DNA of 64,000 nucleotides. Origin: Chitiniphilus eburneus. Its GTDB lineage: Bacteria > Pseudomonadota > Gammaproteobacteria > Burkholderiales > Chitinibacteraceae. The stretch covers positions 62,001-126,000 of the forward strand of contig NZ_SUMF01000009.1 of the NCBI RefSeq assembly GCF_005048205.1, read 5' to 3'. Within the stretch, counting starts at the first letter, position 1. Each line of letters opens with the position of its first letter. Below the pieces are notes generated by a model. The model did not search any database. It was given only the letters and a program-made list of their open reading frames with translations, and was not told where the DNA came from. This document shows, piece after piece, positions 19,837 through 28,314 of the stretch. The translations under genes were made by a program, and so were the position numbers.

Positions 19837-22038
19837 ATGTCGGGCGATTACGACCAATGGCTGGTGGCGCTTTCCTTTGTCGTCGCGCTGCTTGCCTCCT
19901 ATACCGCGCTCGACCTGATCGGGCGCGCAGCCTTCCAGCAGGGCTGGGCACGCCGTGCCGCCCTGGCGGGCGGCGCCGTGGCGCTGGGGTGCGGCGTCTG
20001 GTCCATGCATTTCATCGGCATGATTGCCTTCCGCCTGCCGATCCACATTGCCTATGACCTGCCCATCACGCTGTTGTCGCTGCTGCTTGCCCTGTTTGCC
20101 GCCTTGCCGGTGGCGTTGCTGGCGGTCCGCAAACGGTTGAGTTGGCGGCAGGCCGCTTTTGGCGGGTTGCTGGCCGGCGCGGGCATTTGCGCCATGCACT
20201 ACGTGGGAATGGCCGCGATGCGGATGTCGCCCCCCATCCACTACGACTGGCTATGGATGGCGCAGTCGATGGCCATTGCGGTGCTGGCATCGATGGCGGC
20301 GATTCATCTAGGGGCCAGGCTGAGCCGCCGCGATCTCCCTCATCGCATGCTGCAACGCATCGGTGGCGCGCTGCTGATGGCCGTGGCCATCGCCGGCATG
20401 CATTACACCTCGATGGAGGCCGCGCATTTCGCGCCGGGCGCGCTATGCACCGCGACTTCCGCCCTGGACGACAACATCCTGCTGGGCATCGGCATCGGGC
20501 TGTTCGCCTTCCTGTTGATGGGGGTCGCCCTGCTGGCGCCGTTGTATTCGGTCATCGCACCCCAGTCGGGCGCCAGCGCCGCGGTAGTGTGGCGCCGCTG
20601 GCACCTGGGGTTGCTGGGCGGGGTGCTGCTGGTGGCGATGATCGGAGGAAGCGGCGCGTTGCTGTATGAAATCTACAAGGTGACGCTGTCGGGTATCGAG
20701 AACGAAGCGGACATCATCCATCAACTGCGCACGCAGGATGAACGGCAACCCGGGCTGGCCCGCATGAGCGATCAACTGGCGGCACTGGATGCGCAGATCG
20801 ATTTGCGCAAGCGCGACGGCGCGGTGTTGCTGGGCCTGGCCAGTGCGTTCTTCACCGTGGTGCTGCTGCTGTGCGTTGGTGTTCTCGGCGCGGTGTGGCG
20901 CCTGCTGCGCGGCGCGCAGGCCCTGAACGAGCAGCAGAAGCGCCTGACGCGCGAAGTGGAGGAACGCGAAGCGGTGAGCGATGCGCTGCGGCAGGCTAAC
21001 GGGGCATTGCAGATCGGCATGCAGGCCATGCGTCGCCGCAACGTGGAAGTCACCCTGCTGCGCGATCTGGGGCGGATGCTCGATTGCTGCCGCTCGTTCG
21101 ACGAGGCCAAGGAGGTCATCGCCAACCAGATGCCGCAGTTGTTTCCTGGCGGTGCCGGCCAGTTGTTCGTCAATCGGCCGTCCGGCGGCATGCTGGCGCT
21201 GGAGGCGAGCTGGGGCGAGGGGGCCGTCGAGGGCGACGACATCGAGACCGACGACTGCTGGGCACTGCGGCTGGGCCAGGTACACTGGCGCGGCGCCGAC
21301 AACCATCCGGCGCGCTGCCGCCACCACATGATGCGCTCGCGGCACGAAACGCTCTGCGTGCCGATGACCGCGCAAGGCCGCAACCTGGGGCTGCTCACCG
21401 TCTGGGCGCCTCAGCCGGATCGCGGCCCCTGGCTGACGGAGCCGGAACGGCAACTGGCGCAGTCGGCGGTCGAGCAGATTTCGCTGGCGCTGGCCAACCT
21501 GCAATTGCGCGAAACGCTGCGGCTGCAATCGGTGTCCGACCCGTTGACCGGCCTCTACAACCGCCGCTACCTGGACGAATGCATGCAGCGTGAACTGGCG
21601 CGGGCCCGGCGCGGTGGGCATCCGCTGGGGCTGGCGATGATCGATATCGATCACTTCAAGCAGTACAACGACCGCTACGGACACGAAGCGGGCGACGCAG
21701 TGCTGGTGGCGCTGGCGCAATGCCTGCGGCAACTGGGGCGTGCCGAGGACATCATCTGCCGCTTTGGCGGCGAGGAGTTCACCGCCTTGCTGCCCAACGT
21801 GAGTCGGGACGGCACGCTGGCCTGGGCGGAGCGGCTGATGGACGAGGTGAGGGCGTTACAGGTGACCTGGCAGGATAGCCAGCTGGGCCGGATCACGATA
21901 TCGGTGGGGCTGGCCTGGCATGCCGGCGGCAACCTGAGCGCCGAAGCGCTCATCGACCATGCCGATCACGCACTCTACGCGGCCAAGCATGCCGGGCGCG
22001 ATCGGCTGTGCTGGGCGGCGGACGCCTTGCCCGGCTAG
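19837..22038 (+). CDS. MHYT-GAF-GGDEF diguanylate cyclase
   Basis: A 733-residue membrane sensor making c-di-GMP. The N-terminal MHYT module has about seven helices with three copper/gas-sensing-type motifs (MHFIGM, MHYVGM, MHYTSM). A second membrane pair and a coiled stretch (about 330-390) follow, then a GAF-like domain and a C-terminal GGDEF domain. The active-site loop is GGEEF, and RAED lies five residues before it as the inhibitory I-site. MHYT domains are thought to sense O2, CO or NO through metal. GGGAGAGG precedes the ATG. It opposes the HD-GYP enzyme of this window. Confidence 0.9.
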   Translation: MSGDYDQWLVALSFVVALLASYTALDLIGRAAFQQGWARRAALAGGAVALGCGVWSMHFIGMIAFRLPIHIAYDLPITLLSLLLALFAALPVALLAVRKRLSWRQAAFGGLLAGAGICAMHYVGMAAMRMSPPIHYDWLWMAQSMAIAVLASMAAIHLGARLSRRDLPHRMLQRIGGALLMAVAIAGMHYTSMEAAHFAPGALCTATSALDDNILLGIGIGLFAFLLMGVALLAPLYSVIAPQSGASAAVVWRRWHLGLLGGVLLVAMIGGSGALLYEIYKVTLSGIENEADIIHQLRTQDERQPGLARMSDQLAALDAQIDLRKRDGAVLLGLASAFFTVVLLLCVGVLGAVWRLLRGAQALNEQQKRLTREVEEREAVSDALRQANGALQIGMQAMRRRNVEVTLLRDLGRMLDCCRSFDEAKEVIANQMPQLFPGGAGQLFVNRPSGGMLALEASWGEGAVEGDDIETDDCWALRLGQVHWRGADNHPARCRHHMMRSRHETLCVPMTAQGRNLGLLTVWAPQPDRGPWLTEPERQLAQSAVEQISLALANLQLRETLRLQSVSDPLTGLYNRRYLDECMQRELARARRGGHPLGLAMIDIDHFKQYNDRYGHEAGDAVLVALAQCLRQLGRAEDIICRFGGEEFTALLPNVSRDGTLAWAERLMDEVRALQVTWQDSQLGRITISVGLAWHAGGNLSAEALIDHADHALYAAKHAGRDRLCWAADALPG

Positions 22039-22044
22039 CGCGGG

Positions 22045-22737
22045 CTATTGCGACGCCTGCACCCTGCCGTTTTCCAGCGCGACTCCCGAAACGATCTGGT
22101 TGTTGCCTACCCGGACGCGCACCACTTCGCCCACGGCGGCATTGTTCAGCGCCACGCCTTCGTTGGTGACCTCCAGGCCATCCAGGTGGAACACCACCCG
22201 CACGCGCTGGTTCTGGCGCACCGAGGTCGCGGCGCGCAGCATCTCGCCGCGCAGCGCGCCCCCCTGGCTGACCGCGGAGTTGAGCACCCGCCCCACGGCC
22301 ATCGCCGGGTCGAGGATGACGCTGCCGGGCAGTTGCGCCAGATCGCCCTGTTGGGGTGCCAGATCGCCCATCTGCAAGGTACGACCACTGGCCAGGGGAC
22401 GCGCCGCCACATAGTAGGTGGCGAGGATGGAGACGGTCACGGGGTAGTTGACAGCCCAGCGCGCGCCTTCGATGCAACGGACCCGGACCATGGTCTTGCC
22501 CACGAGGCGATAGCCCTGCGGCAATTGCAGATCCAGTTGCAGACAGCCGTCGAGTCTTAATCGGTTGTCGATTTCGCCCAGCCGGTAGCTGGCGCCTGGC
22601 GTGGGCGCAAGCTGCACATCCAGCCAGTTGGCAACCGCGTCCTGCACCGCGCGCAAGTCCTGCGGGGCGGCGAAGACAAATGGGCTTGCCAGGCAAAAAG
22701 TGATCAGGCGCAGCGTGCGCGCGGTGAGATCGGACAT
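22045..22737 (-). CDS. flgA: FlgA, flagellar P-ring assembly chaperone
   Basis: Periplasmic chaperone for the flagellar basal-body P ring. From ATG 22737 it has 230 residues, with a signal peptide of about 23 residues (ending VFA-APQ) and a C-terminal SAF-type domain (LASGRTLQMGDL). Start-site extensions to 22971 lack family support. It lies alone, convergent with the cyclase, and no flgM is adjacent, unlike many flagellar loci. Motility is implied but other flagellar genes lie elsewhere. Confidence 0.9.
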   Translation of the reverse strand: MSDLTARTLRLITFCLASPFVFAAPQDLRAVQDAVANWLDVQLAPTPGASYRLGEIDNRLRLDGCLQLDLQLPQGYRLVGKTMVRVRCIEGARWAVNYPVTVSILATYYVAARPLASGRTLQMGDLAPQQGDLAQLPGSVILDPAMAVGRVLNSAVSQGGALRGEMLRAATSVRQNQRVRVVFHLDGLEVTNEGVALNNAAVGEVVRVRVGNNQIVSGVALENGRVQASQ

Positions 22738-23030
22738 GGCCGGATGATACACGACCGGGCCGCAGGGCCTACAATTCGGGCTAATTTGGCATAGGGCCTT
22801 CCCGGCCCATGCCCCTGTCCTGGCGCGCGCTTCGACATCCGGACGGCGCATTGGTCGCAAGGTGTCGAAACCGTGGCGGATGACCTGTCGTCCCACCGGG
22901 TGCCGCCTGGTCGCCTGCTCTTTCTTGCCCGGCCCATGCTTGTGGACCATGGGTGCACGTGGCGATTTCACATTGAAACGCCGTTACCCCTGTCGGCCTC
23001 CCCGAGGCCGATGTCTGAGGATGTACGAAC

Positions 23031-24542
23031 ATGCTGGAAATGCTTTTCGGATTGACCACGCTGATGGTGTTGCTGGCCGGCGCGCTGGTGGTGGTGCGCC
23101 TGCAGTACCTGGCGCGCGCCCAGCAGGATGTGCTGGCCACCTTGCAGGAAGACATGGAGGCACGGCATCGCGCGATGCTGACCGACCTGCATGCGGGCCT
23201 GACGCGGCAGACCGAGTTGATCCAGGCGGGCCTGACCCAGCATGGCACGCTGTTGCAGGAGGTGGTCAGCCGCTCCGGTGACCGCCTGCGCGACAGCATG
23301 GGCGAAAGCTTCGAACGCCTGCGTGGCGCCGTCGGGGCCGAGATGAAGGAAACGCGCGAAGCGCAAAGCCGCCTGCAAACCGCACTGACGGATTCGCTGG
23401 CTACATTGCGCCTTTCGCTGACCACCAGCCTGGCGGAGGCGCGCGAGCAGGCGCAGCACCAATTGGCCGAGATTTCCGGCACCGTGCAGAGCAAGCAGGA
23501 CACCTTGCGCGAGGACGTGCTGCTCAAGTTGTCCACCATGCTGGCCGAACAGTCGGCGCGCGAGATGGCGAAGATCGAAGCGGTGCTGGCGCAGAACACC
23601 GAGCGCCTGACGCAGACGGTGGGCGAGCTGACCAAGACCGCCGATGGCCGCCTGGCCGAGATCTCCGGCAAGGTGACCGAGCGACTGGACGAAGGCTTCA
23701 AGAAGACCAACGAAACCTTTGCCAGCGTCATGGCGCGGCTGGCCACCATCGACGAGGCCCAGAAGAAGATCGATGGCCTGACCACCAACGTGGTCAGCCT
23801 GCAAGAGCTGCTGGGCGACAAGCGCAGCCGTGGCGCGTTTGGCGAGGTGCAACTGGAACACCTGGTGCGCAATGTGTTGCCGGCGCAGGTCTACGAACTC
23901 CAGGCCACCCTGTCGAACGGCACCCGGGCCGATTGCATCCTGCACCTGCCCGAGCCCACCGGCACCGTGGCGGTGGATGCCAAGTTCCCGCTGGAGAACT
24001 ACCACCGCATGTATCAGCCGGGCGCGAACCGCACGCTGATCGCGCGGCTGTTCGTCGCCGATGTGAAGAAGCATGTCGACGATATCGCCACCAAGTACAT
24101 CATCCCCAACGAGACCGCCGACGGCGCCGTGATGTTCATCCCGGCCGAGGCAGTGTTTGCCGAGATCCATGCGCACCATCCCGAACTGGTGCAGTACGCG
24201 ATGGCCCGGCGCATCTGGATCGTGTCGCCGACCACCCTGATGGCAGTGCTCAACACGGCGCGCGCGGTGATCAAGGATGTGGAAACCCGCAAACAGGTGC
24301 ACATCATCAAGGATGCGCTGGGCCGGCTGAGCCAGGAGTTCAACCGCTTCGACGATCGCATGAAGCGGCTGGCGCAACATATCCGCCAGGCCAACGACGA
24401 TGTCCAGCAGGTCAGTATCACCAGCGAAAAGATCTCCAAACGCTTCAATGAGATCGAACAGGTGACGCTGGAGGGCGAGCCCGTCGCGGCCCCCTTGCCG
24501 GAGCCGGTACCGGAGCCTGTATCGCAGGCTCTGGTGGACTAG
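23031..24542 (+). CDS. rmuC: RmuC family DNA recombination protein
   Basis: A 503-residue protein with an N-terminal membrane helix (1-25) and a coiled coil from about 30 to 250. The RmuC nuclease-like domain follows (LGDKRSRGAFGEVQLE, VAVDAKFPLENY, MFIPAEAVFAEI). RmuC limits inversions and other rearrangements in E. coli; the biochemical activity is only predicted. It ends with a short tail rich in Pro and Glu and is followed by a perfect-palindrome terminator. Confidence 0.93.
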   Translation: MLEMLFGLTTLMVLLAGALVVVRLQYLARAQQDVLATLQEDMEARHRAMLTDLHAGLTRQTELIQAGLTQHGTLLQEVVSRSGDRLRDSMGESFERLRGAVGAEMKETREAQSRLQTALTDSLATLRLSLTTSLAEAREQAQHQLAEISGTVQSKQDTLREDVLLKLSTMLAEQSAREMAKIEAVLAQNTERLTQTVGELTKTADGRLAEISGKVTERLDEGFKKTNETFASVMARLATIDEAQKKIDGLTTNVVSLQELLGDKRSRGAFGEVQLEHLVRNVLPAQVYELQATLSNGTRADCILHLPEPTGTVAVDAKFPLENYHRMYQPGANRTLIARLFVADVKKHVDDIATKYIIPNETADGAVMFIPAEAVFAEIHAHHPELVQYAMARRIWIVSPTTLMAVLNTARAVIKDVETRKQVHIIKDALGRLSQEFNRFDDRMKRLAQHIRQANDDVQQVSITSEKISKRFNEIEQVTLEGEPVAAPLPEPVPEPVSQALVD

Positions 24543-24570
24543 CGCGGCGGCCCGCCGATCCTTGCTGCCG

Positions 24571-24608
24571 CAATGAAAAACGCCACCTCGAGGTGGCGTT
24601 TTTCATTG
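24571..24608. terminator. bidirectional terminator, 38-bp perfect palindrome
   Basis: CAATGAAAAACGCCACCT and its exact complement AGGTGGCGTTTTTCATTG meet at CG; the T-tract on each strand can stop rmuC and any leftward transcript from the ArsR side. Confidence 0.9.
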
Positions 24609-24678
24609 GGTGTCGCAGCGGTGTGCCGATATGCGGAACCGCGTGGTGGGGGAAAGCCGGCGTCTATCAGTAATCATG

Positions 24679-24707
24679 TTGCTATGCAGCAATTTAGCTT
24701 CTATATT
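24679..24707 (+). promoter_or_regulatory. sigma70-like promoter for the candidate sRNA
   Basis: TTGCTA at 24679-24684 and TATATT at 24702-24707 are separated by 17 bases, predicting a start near 24714. It lies in an AT-richer island with no downstream protein gene on the same strand. Confidence 0.5.
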
Positions 24708-24713
24708 GTCAAC

Positions 24714-24892
24714 TGTGTGAAATTTACTGGCAGTCTGGATTCAGCAAGCTTGTTCCAGGTTGCATACGAGCTGTTATTGCTGCATTACGATGCACGCATG
24801 GTTCACGGCGTAGCGTTTGCTACGCACCCCCCGGCATGGTTGTCCACCATGCCATTGCTCCCGGGATGGCCTTGCGGCCATCCCGTTTTTTT
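24714..24892 (+). ncRNA. candidate structured small RNA
   Basis: About 180 nt between the rmuC terminator and the convergent ArsR gene. Three consecutive perfect hairpins are visible: GCGTAGC/GCTACGC (24808-24825), GGCATGGT/ACCATGCC (24833-24853) and CGGGATGGCC/GGCCATCCCG (24862-24885), the last followed by seven T. An unpaired run of six C between hairpins 1 and 2 could bind Shine-Dalgarno sequences. No + strand gene needs this terminator, which is the main argument. The 5' end is a guess from the promoter. No known family was recognised. Confidence 0.5.
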
Positions 24893-25307
24893 ATGCGGCG
24901 AGCTGTTCGCCTTGCTGCTTCTCGAACGAGGCCCACTGTTCGGGGTAGTAGTTGCGCATCAGGATCTGCATGTGACCCAGGATGCTTTGCAGCTTGCGCA
25001 TGATCTCGGAGCCGCTCAGTTCATAGTACGAATAACGGCCTTCCTGGGTGCAGATCACCAGGCCGCATTCGCGCAGGAACTTGAGATGGCGCGATACGAC
25101 GGAGCGATCCTGCGGGAAATAGGCCTTGATCTGCATGATGCTCAGCCGGCCATGTTGCAGCAGCACCGAGACGATGCGCTGGCGGGTCGGTTCGGACAGG
25201 GCTTTGAACAAGCCGGAATCAAGGTCGCGTTGCAACAGGTTGATGGCGCTGAGCGCCGGCTCGGTGCCGTTGGTCTTGGGGCTGATGCTGTGTTGCGATG
25301 CGGACAT
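24891..25307 (-). CDS. ArsR-family winged-helix transcriptional regulator
   Basis: A 138-residue DNA-binding protein. Residues 32-105 form the ArsR-type winged helix (LFKALSEPTRQRIVSVLL, then SVVSRHLKFLRECGLV and the wing TQEGRYSYYEL). The usual CVC metal site of ArsR/SmtB is absent, so the signal is unknown. The C-terminal part contains a Tyr/Trp-rich YYPEQW segment. It faces a small gene across a region with a 14-bp palindrome. GAGAGGAG precedes the start. Autoregulation and control of the small gene are inference. Confidence 0.88.
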   Translation of the reverse strand: MSASQHSISPKTNGTEPALSAINLLQRDLDSGLFKALSEPTRQRIVSVLLQHGRLSIMQIKAYFPQDRSVVSRHLKFLRECGLVICTQEGRYSYYELSGSEIMRKLQSILGHMQILMRNYYPEQWASFEKQQGEQLAA

Positions 25308-25471
25308 TGGAAGCTCCTCTCTCGGGTGAAACTCCTACCATGGGTTATCGCGTGGCCTTACAGCATGGTTGAGCTGTGCGTCGGGGCCGGTCGGCGTGGT
25401 AGGCGGGGGAATTGGGCAGTAAGCCCGCTTGGGCGGTTTATAAAGGATTTCACCGGCGAAGCATCGTTAAA

Positions 25472-25485
25472 CTTCATTAATGAAG
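25472..25485. promoter_or_regulatory. perfect 14-bp palindrome, candidate ArsR operator
   Basis: CTTCATTAATGAAG lies between the divergent ArsR gene and the small gene at 25551. ArsR proteins bind AT-rich inverted repeats of this scale; the assignment is positional. Confidence 0.45.
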
Positions 25486-25550
25486 CGTCCATCTCGATGC
25501 ACATGGCAAAAAAAACGCACGCTCGTGCGTGCGCCAATCAGAGGAGAGAG

Positions 25551-25631
25551 ATGAAGCTTGCAAGCCGGCTCGCCCAAAGCGAAACGTTTGCAAGTCCTTA
25601 TTTTGCCAGCGGTTATGCGCTTGTCCCATAA
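25551..25631 (+). CDS. small protein of 26 residues, unknown function
   Basis: Short gene with unusually clear signals: AGAGGAGAGAG directly before ATG 25551, a TAA stop, and an intrinsic terminator starting 2 bases later. The product begins MKLASRLAQSE and ends in an aromatic stretch, SPYFASGYALVP. It has no membrane helix or cysteine. A small hairpin (CGCACG/CGTGCG) precedes the ribosome site. It could be a small regulatory protein, a leader peptide or the coding part of a dual-function RNA. Its position opposite an ArsR regulator suggests shared control. Function unknown. Confidence 0.5.
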   Translation: MKLASRLAQSETFASPYFASGYALVP

Positions 25632-25632
25632 G

Positions 25633-25671
25633 AAAAAACACCGATAGGGCGTACCCTGATCGGTGTTTTTC
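25633..25671. terminator. terminator after the 26-codon gene
   Basis: ACACCGAT (25638-25645) pairs with ATCGGTGT (25659-25666), extended inside by AGGG/CCCT and flanked by A and T tracts; it can serve the small gene and, in reverse, the epimerase gene that ends at 25700. Confidence 0.85.
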
Positions 25672-25699
25672 AACATTCCCGTCCCAGCGCCAAGCGGGG

Positions 25700-26872
25700 T
25701 CAGACCACGTTCAGCACCTCATAGCAGGCGCCCATCGTGTGATAGTCGGTCTTGCCCGCGGGCGATTTGAGATCGTCCACCTTGCGGTTATCGGGAGTGA
25801 GAATGCGGAACCAGGCGCCGTACTGGTGATCGACAAAGTACTGCCAGGCATACGCCCAGATGCGGTCGTACCAGGCCCAGTAGCGTTCATCGCCGGTCCG
25901 TGCCGCCAAGAGCGCCGCTGCGGCGAACGATTCGGCCTGCACCCAGAAATACTTGTCCTCGTCGTAGGGTTTGCCTTCCAGGTCATAGCCATAGATCAGC
26001 CCGCCGTGCGTGGCGTCCCAGCCATCCCGCATCGCGTGGTCGAACAGTTCCTGCGCGCGCGGCAGCAGCCAGTCGGCCGGCGCGTGGCGCTCCAGGATCA
26101 AGAGGAGCTTGGCCCATTCGGTCTGATGGCCGGTCTGGAACCCCCAGGGGCGGAAGATATTGGTCTTGTCGCCCTTGGCGTAATCCAGATCGGGGGTCCA
26201 GTCCGGTTTGAAATGCTCCCAGACCTGCCCACCGGTGAAGCCCGCCTGGCGACGGGTAAAGTTGCTGGCCAGCAATTGCGCGCGCTCCAGGTAGCGGGCC
26301 TCGCCGGTGGCCTCGTAGGCGGCCAGCATCGCCTCGCACGAATGCATGTTGTCGTTCTGGCCGCGATAGTCGGTGAGGGTGAAGTCGGGCGCGGCTTCAC
26401 TGGCGTAGACGCCATGCTCGGGCAGCCAGAAATGCCGTTCCATCACCTCGTAGGCCTCGCCGAGCCAGGCGCGCGCCTCGTCAATGCCGGCTTTCACGCC
26501 GCAGGCATAGGCCAGCATCACGAAGGCCATGCCATAACAATGGCGCGTGGCATCGACCACTTCGCGACCGCGCAGGACCCAGGCATAGCCCCCGGTTGCC
26601 GGATCGCGATGCGCATCGCGCAGGAAGGCCAGGCCGTGCCGCACGCGCTCCTGGTATTCCGGGTTGCCGAACTGCCGGTAGGCCATCGCGTAGTTGAAGA
26701 CGAAGCGGGTGGACGAAACCAGATGGCGGGTTTCGTGGTCGTAGATGCTGCCGTCGTCGCGGAAATGCTGGAAGAATCCCCCCGCGGGATCGACCACCCG
26801 AGGGTCGTAGAAAGCCATGGTGTGCCGGATGTGGTCGAGCAGGAAATCGCGTTGGCGGAAATTCGGATTCAT
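25700..26872 (-). CDS. AGE-family sugar epimerase/isomerase
   Basis: A 390-residue soluble protein of the N-acylglucosamine 2-epimerase superfamily ((alpha/alpha)6 barrel). Motifs include RFVFNYAMAYR, the His-containing DATRHCYGMAFV, NDNMHSCEAMLAAYEATG, RPWGFQTGHQTEWAKLLL and YKYFWVQAES-type segments near 330. These resemble aldose-ketose isomerases such as YihS as much as GlcNAc 2-epimerase, so the substrate is open (mannose/fructose-type sugars are plausible). Start chosen at ATG 26872; the frame stays open to 26968 without support. It is monocistronic. Confidence 0.85.
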   Translation of the reverse strand: MNPNFRQRDFLLDHIRHTMAFYDPRVVDPAGGFFQHFRDDGSIYDHETRHLVSSTRFVFNYAMAYRQFGNPEYQERVRHGLAFLRDAHRDPATGGYAWVLRGREVVDATRHCYGMAFVMLAYACGVKAGIDEARAWLGEAYEVMERHFWLPEHGVYASEAAPDFTLTDYRGQNDNMHSCEAMLAAYEATGEARYLERAQLLASNFTRRQAGFTGGQVWEHFKPDWTPDLDYAKGDKTNIFRPWGFQTGHQTEWAKLLLILERHAPADWLLPRAQELFDHAMRDGWDATHGGLIYGYDLEGKPYDEDKYFWVQAESFAAAALLAARTGDERYWAWYDRIWAYAWQYFVDHQYGAWFRILTPDNRKVDDLKSPAGKTDYHTMGACYEVLNVV

Positions 26873-27118
26873 CGGACAGTCCTCGAAAGTGACGGATGGC
26901 CGGCCCCGTGGCGGCGGGCGGGCGCATGGAAGGCTTCTTTGGCCGGATCGCCGGTCAGGCGCGGGCAAAGCCGGTACGGATAATGTAAGCTGCGTGCGCT
27001 GACGGGTCTGTAGGTGCTACAAGGGCTTGCATTGCCCGCGGAACAAAGCTAGAGCGATTGCAGCAGTATGGACGAATGCGCCGGAGCCGGGGCGGGCCGC
27101 CTCAAAAGGGGACAACTG

Positions 27119-27568
27119 ATGAAAAAGACGATGATGCTGGTATTGATGTGTGGCGTGGCCGCCTTTGCCAGCGCGGAAATCTACAAGTGGAAGGATGCTG
27201 ACGGGCGAGTGCACTATTCCGATACGCCGCCGCCCGGACAGAACAAGGCGCAGGTCATCAATACCAAGGAGCTGCCGGTCAGTTCGCTGCCGGCGAACCG
27301 TAACGAGGCCCGCACCGATGCTGCGACACCGGCGCCTTCGCCCGTGCCGGGCGCCGCCGAAGCCAAGCCTGCCGCCCCCGCTGCCGCGGCGGCGCCGCCC
27401 AAGGATCAGGCCGCCTGCGACGCCGCGCGCAAGCGCAACGATTTCCTCAACAACAACAAGCTCTACAAGGCCATCAACGAAAAGGGCAATGTCGAGTTTG
27501 TCGATGCGGAAAAACGCAAGCGCGAACTGGCCGAAACCGAAGAGGCGATCAAGAAAAACTGCCAGTAA
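27119..27568 (+). CDS. DUF4124 domain protein, exported
   Basis: A 149-residue protein with a signal peptide of about 19 residues (MKKTMMLVLMCGVAAFASA) and a DUF4124 domain at 20-45 (EIYKWKDADGRVHYSDTPPP). A Pro/Ala-rich linker leads to a helical, Lys/Glu-rich end finishing NCQ. DUF4124 proteins are common envelope proteins in proteobacteria without an assigned reaction. AAAAGGGG precedes ATG 27119. A terminator follows. Confidence 0.88.
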   Translation: MKKTMMLVLMCGVAAFASAEIYKWKDADGRVHYSDTPPPGQNKAQVINTKELPVSSLPANRNEARTDAATPAPSPVPGAAEAKPAAPAAAAAPPKDQAACDAARKRNDFLNNNKLYKAINEKGNVEFVDAEKRKRELAETEEAIKKNCQ

Positions 27569-27587
27569 GGCCGTACCTCGCTTCATG

Positions 27588-27615
27588 AAAACGCCTGCAG
27601 ATGCAGGCGTTTTTC
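27588..27615. terminator. terminator after the DUF4124 gene
   Basis: AAAACGCCTGCA (27588-27599) pairs with TGCAGGCGTTTT (27602-27613); the symmetry extends to ATG/CAT outside. Confidence 0.88.
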
Positions 27616-27654
27616 ATTGGGGTTCTGTCTCGTTCACACCGACCGCAGCCGCCG

Positions 27655-27835
27655 ATCGAGCAACGGCGAGGCTCCCTCGCGGCGGCGAGGGCGGGGGAGT
27701 GGAATCAAACAGGAAGAGCCGATGCAGGCATACCCAGGACAACAAGCGCCCGGCTCTGCCGGGGGCCTGCTGCCGCTCGATTTTCACTGTGGGAAGGCCA
27801 AGTCGCCCAGGCTCGTGCGGCGAGGGCGGGGGGAG
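27655..27835. repeat. divergent first unit of the tandem array
   Basis: Contains the shared blocks GCGAGGCTCCCTCGCGG, TGGAATCAAACAG and CCGGC-N3-GCCGG-type hairpin followed by CCTGCTG, but the rest is diverged and the spacing between TGGAATCAAACAG copies is 136 rather than 182 bp. Confidence 0.7.
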
Positions 27836-28309
27836 TGGAATCAAACAGGGTGCGCCGTTCCTGGCCTGCCACCGACCTCGAGCATCCGGCTTTGCCGGAG
27901 GCCTGCTGTGCCCTGATCTGCCTCGCTGCGTGCAAGGTCGGCAGGCTCAACGCACAGGGGTCGAAGCCACTGACCGAGCACAGCGAGGCTCCCTCGCGGC
28001 GGCGAGGGCGGGGGGAGTGGAATCAAACAGGGTGCGCCGTTCCTGGCCTGCCACCGACCTTGAGCATCCGGCTTTGCCGGAGGCCTGCTGTGCCCTGATC
28101 TGCCTCGCTGCATGCAAGGTCGGCAGGCACAATGCACAGGGGCCGAAGCTACTGACCGAGCACAGCGAGGCTCCCTCGCGGCGGCGAGGGCGGGGGGAGT
28201 GGAATCAAACAGGGTGCGCCGTTCCTGGCCTGCCACCGACCTCGAGCATCCGGCTTTGCCGGAGGCCTGCTGTGCCCTGATCTGCCTCGCTGCATGCAAG
28301 GTCGGCAGG
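27836..28309. repeat. 182-bp tandem repeat, about 2.6 copies
   Basis: TGGAATCAAACAG starts at 27836, 28018 and 28200, giving an exact 182-bp period. Units differ at only a handful of positions; the last is truncated at about 110 bp beside the VOC gene stop. Each unit contains a CCGGC/GCCGG hairpin and a GCGAGG/CCTCGC pair. Open frames running through it follow the period and are not taken as genes. Confidence 0.93.
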
Positions 28310-28314
28310 CGCAC

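Noticed and set aside
24712-24892. Possible protein from ATG at 24685 through the sRNA region
   Set aside because: No ribosome site; the sequence is dominated by perfect hairpins and a terminator, fitting RNA better than protein.
24573-25550. Long + strand frame reading into the 26-codon gene
   Set aside because: It crosses two terminators and is antisense to the ArsR gene; only the last 26 codons have their own start signals.
27150-28314. Several open frames through the tandem repeat array on both strands
   Set aside because: They repeat with the 182-bp period and have no ribosome sites; frame openness follows from the repeat unit.
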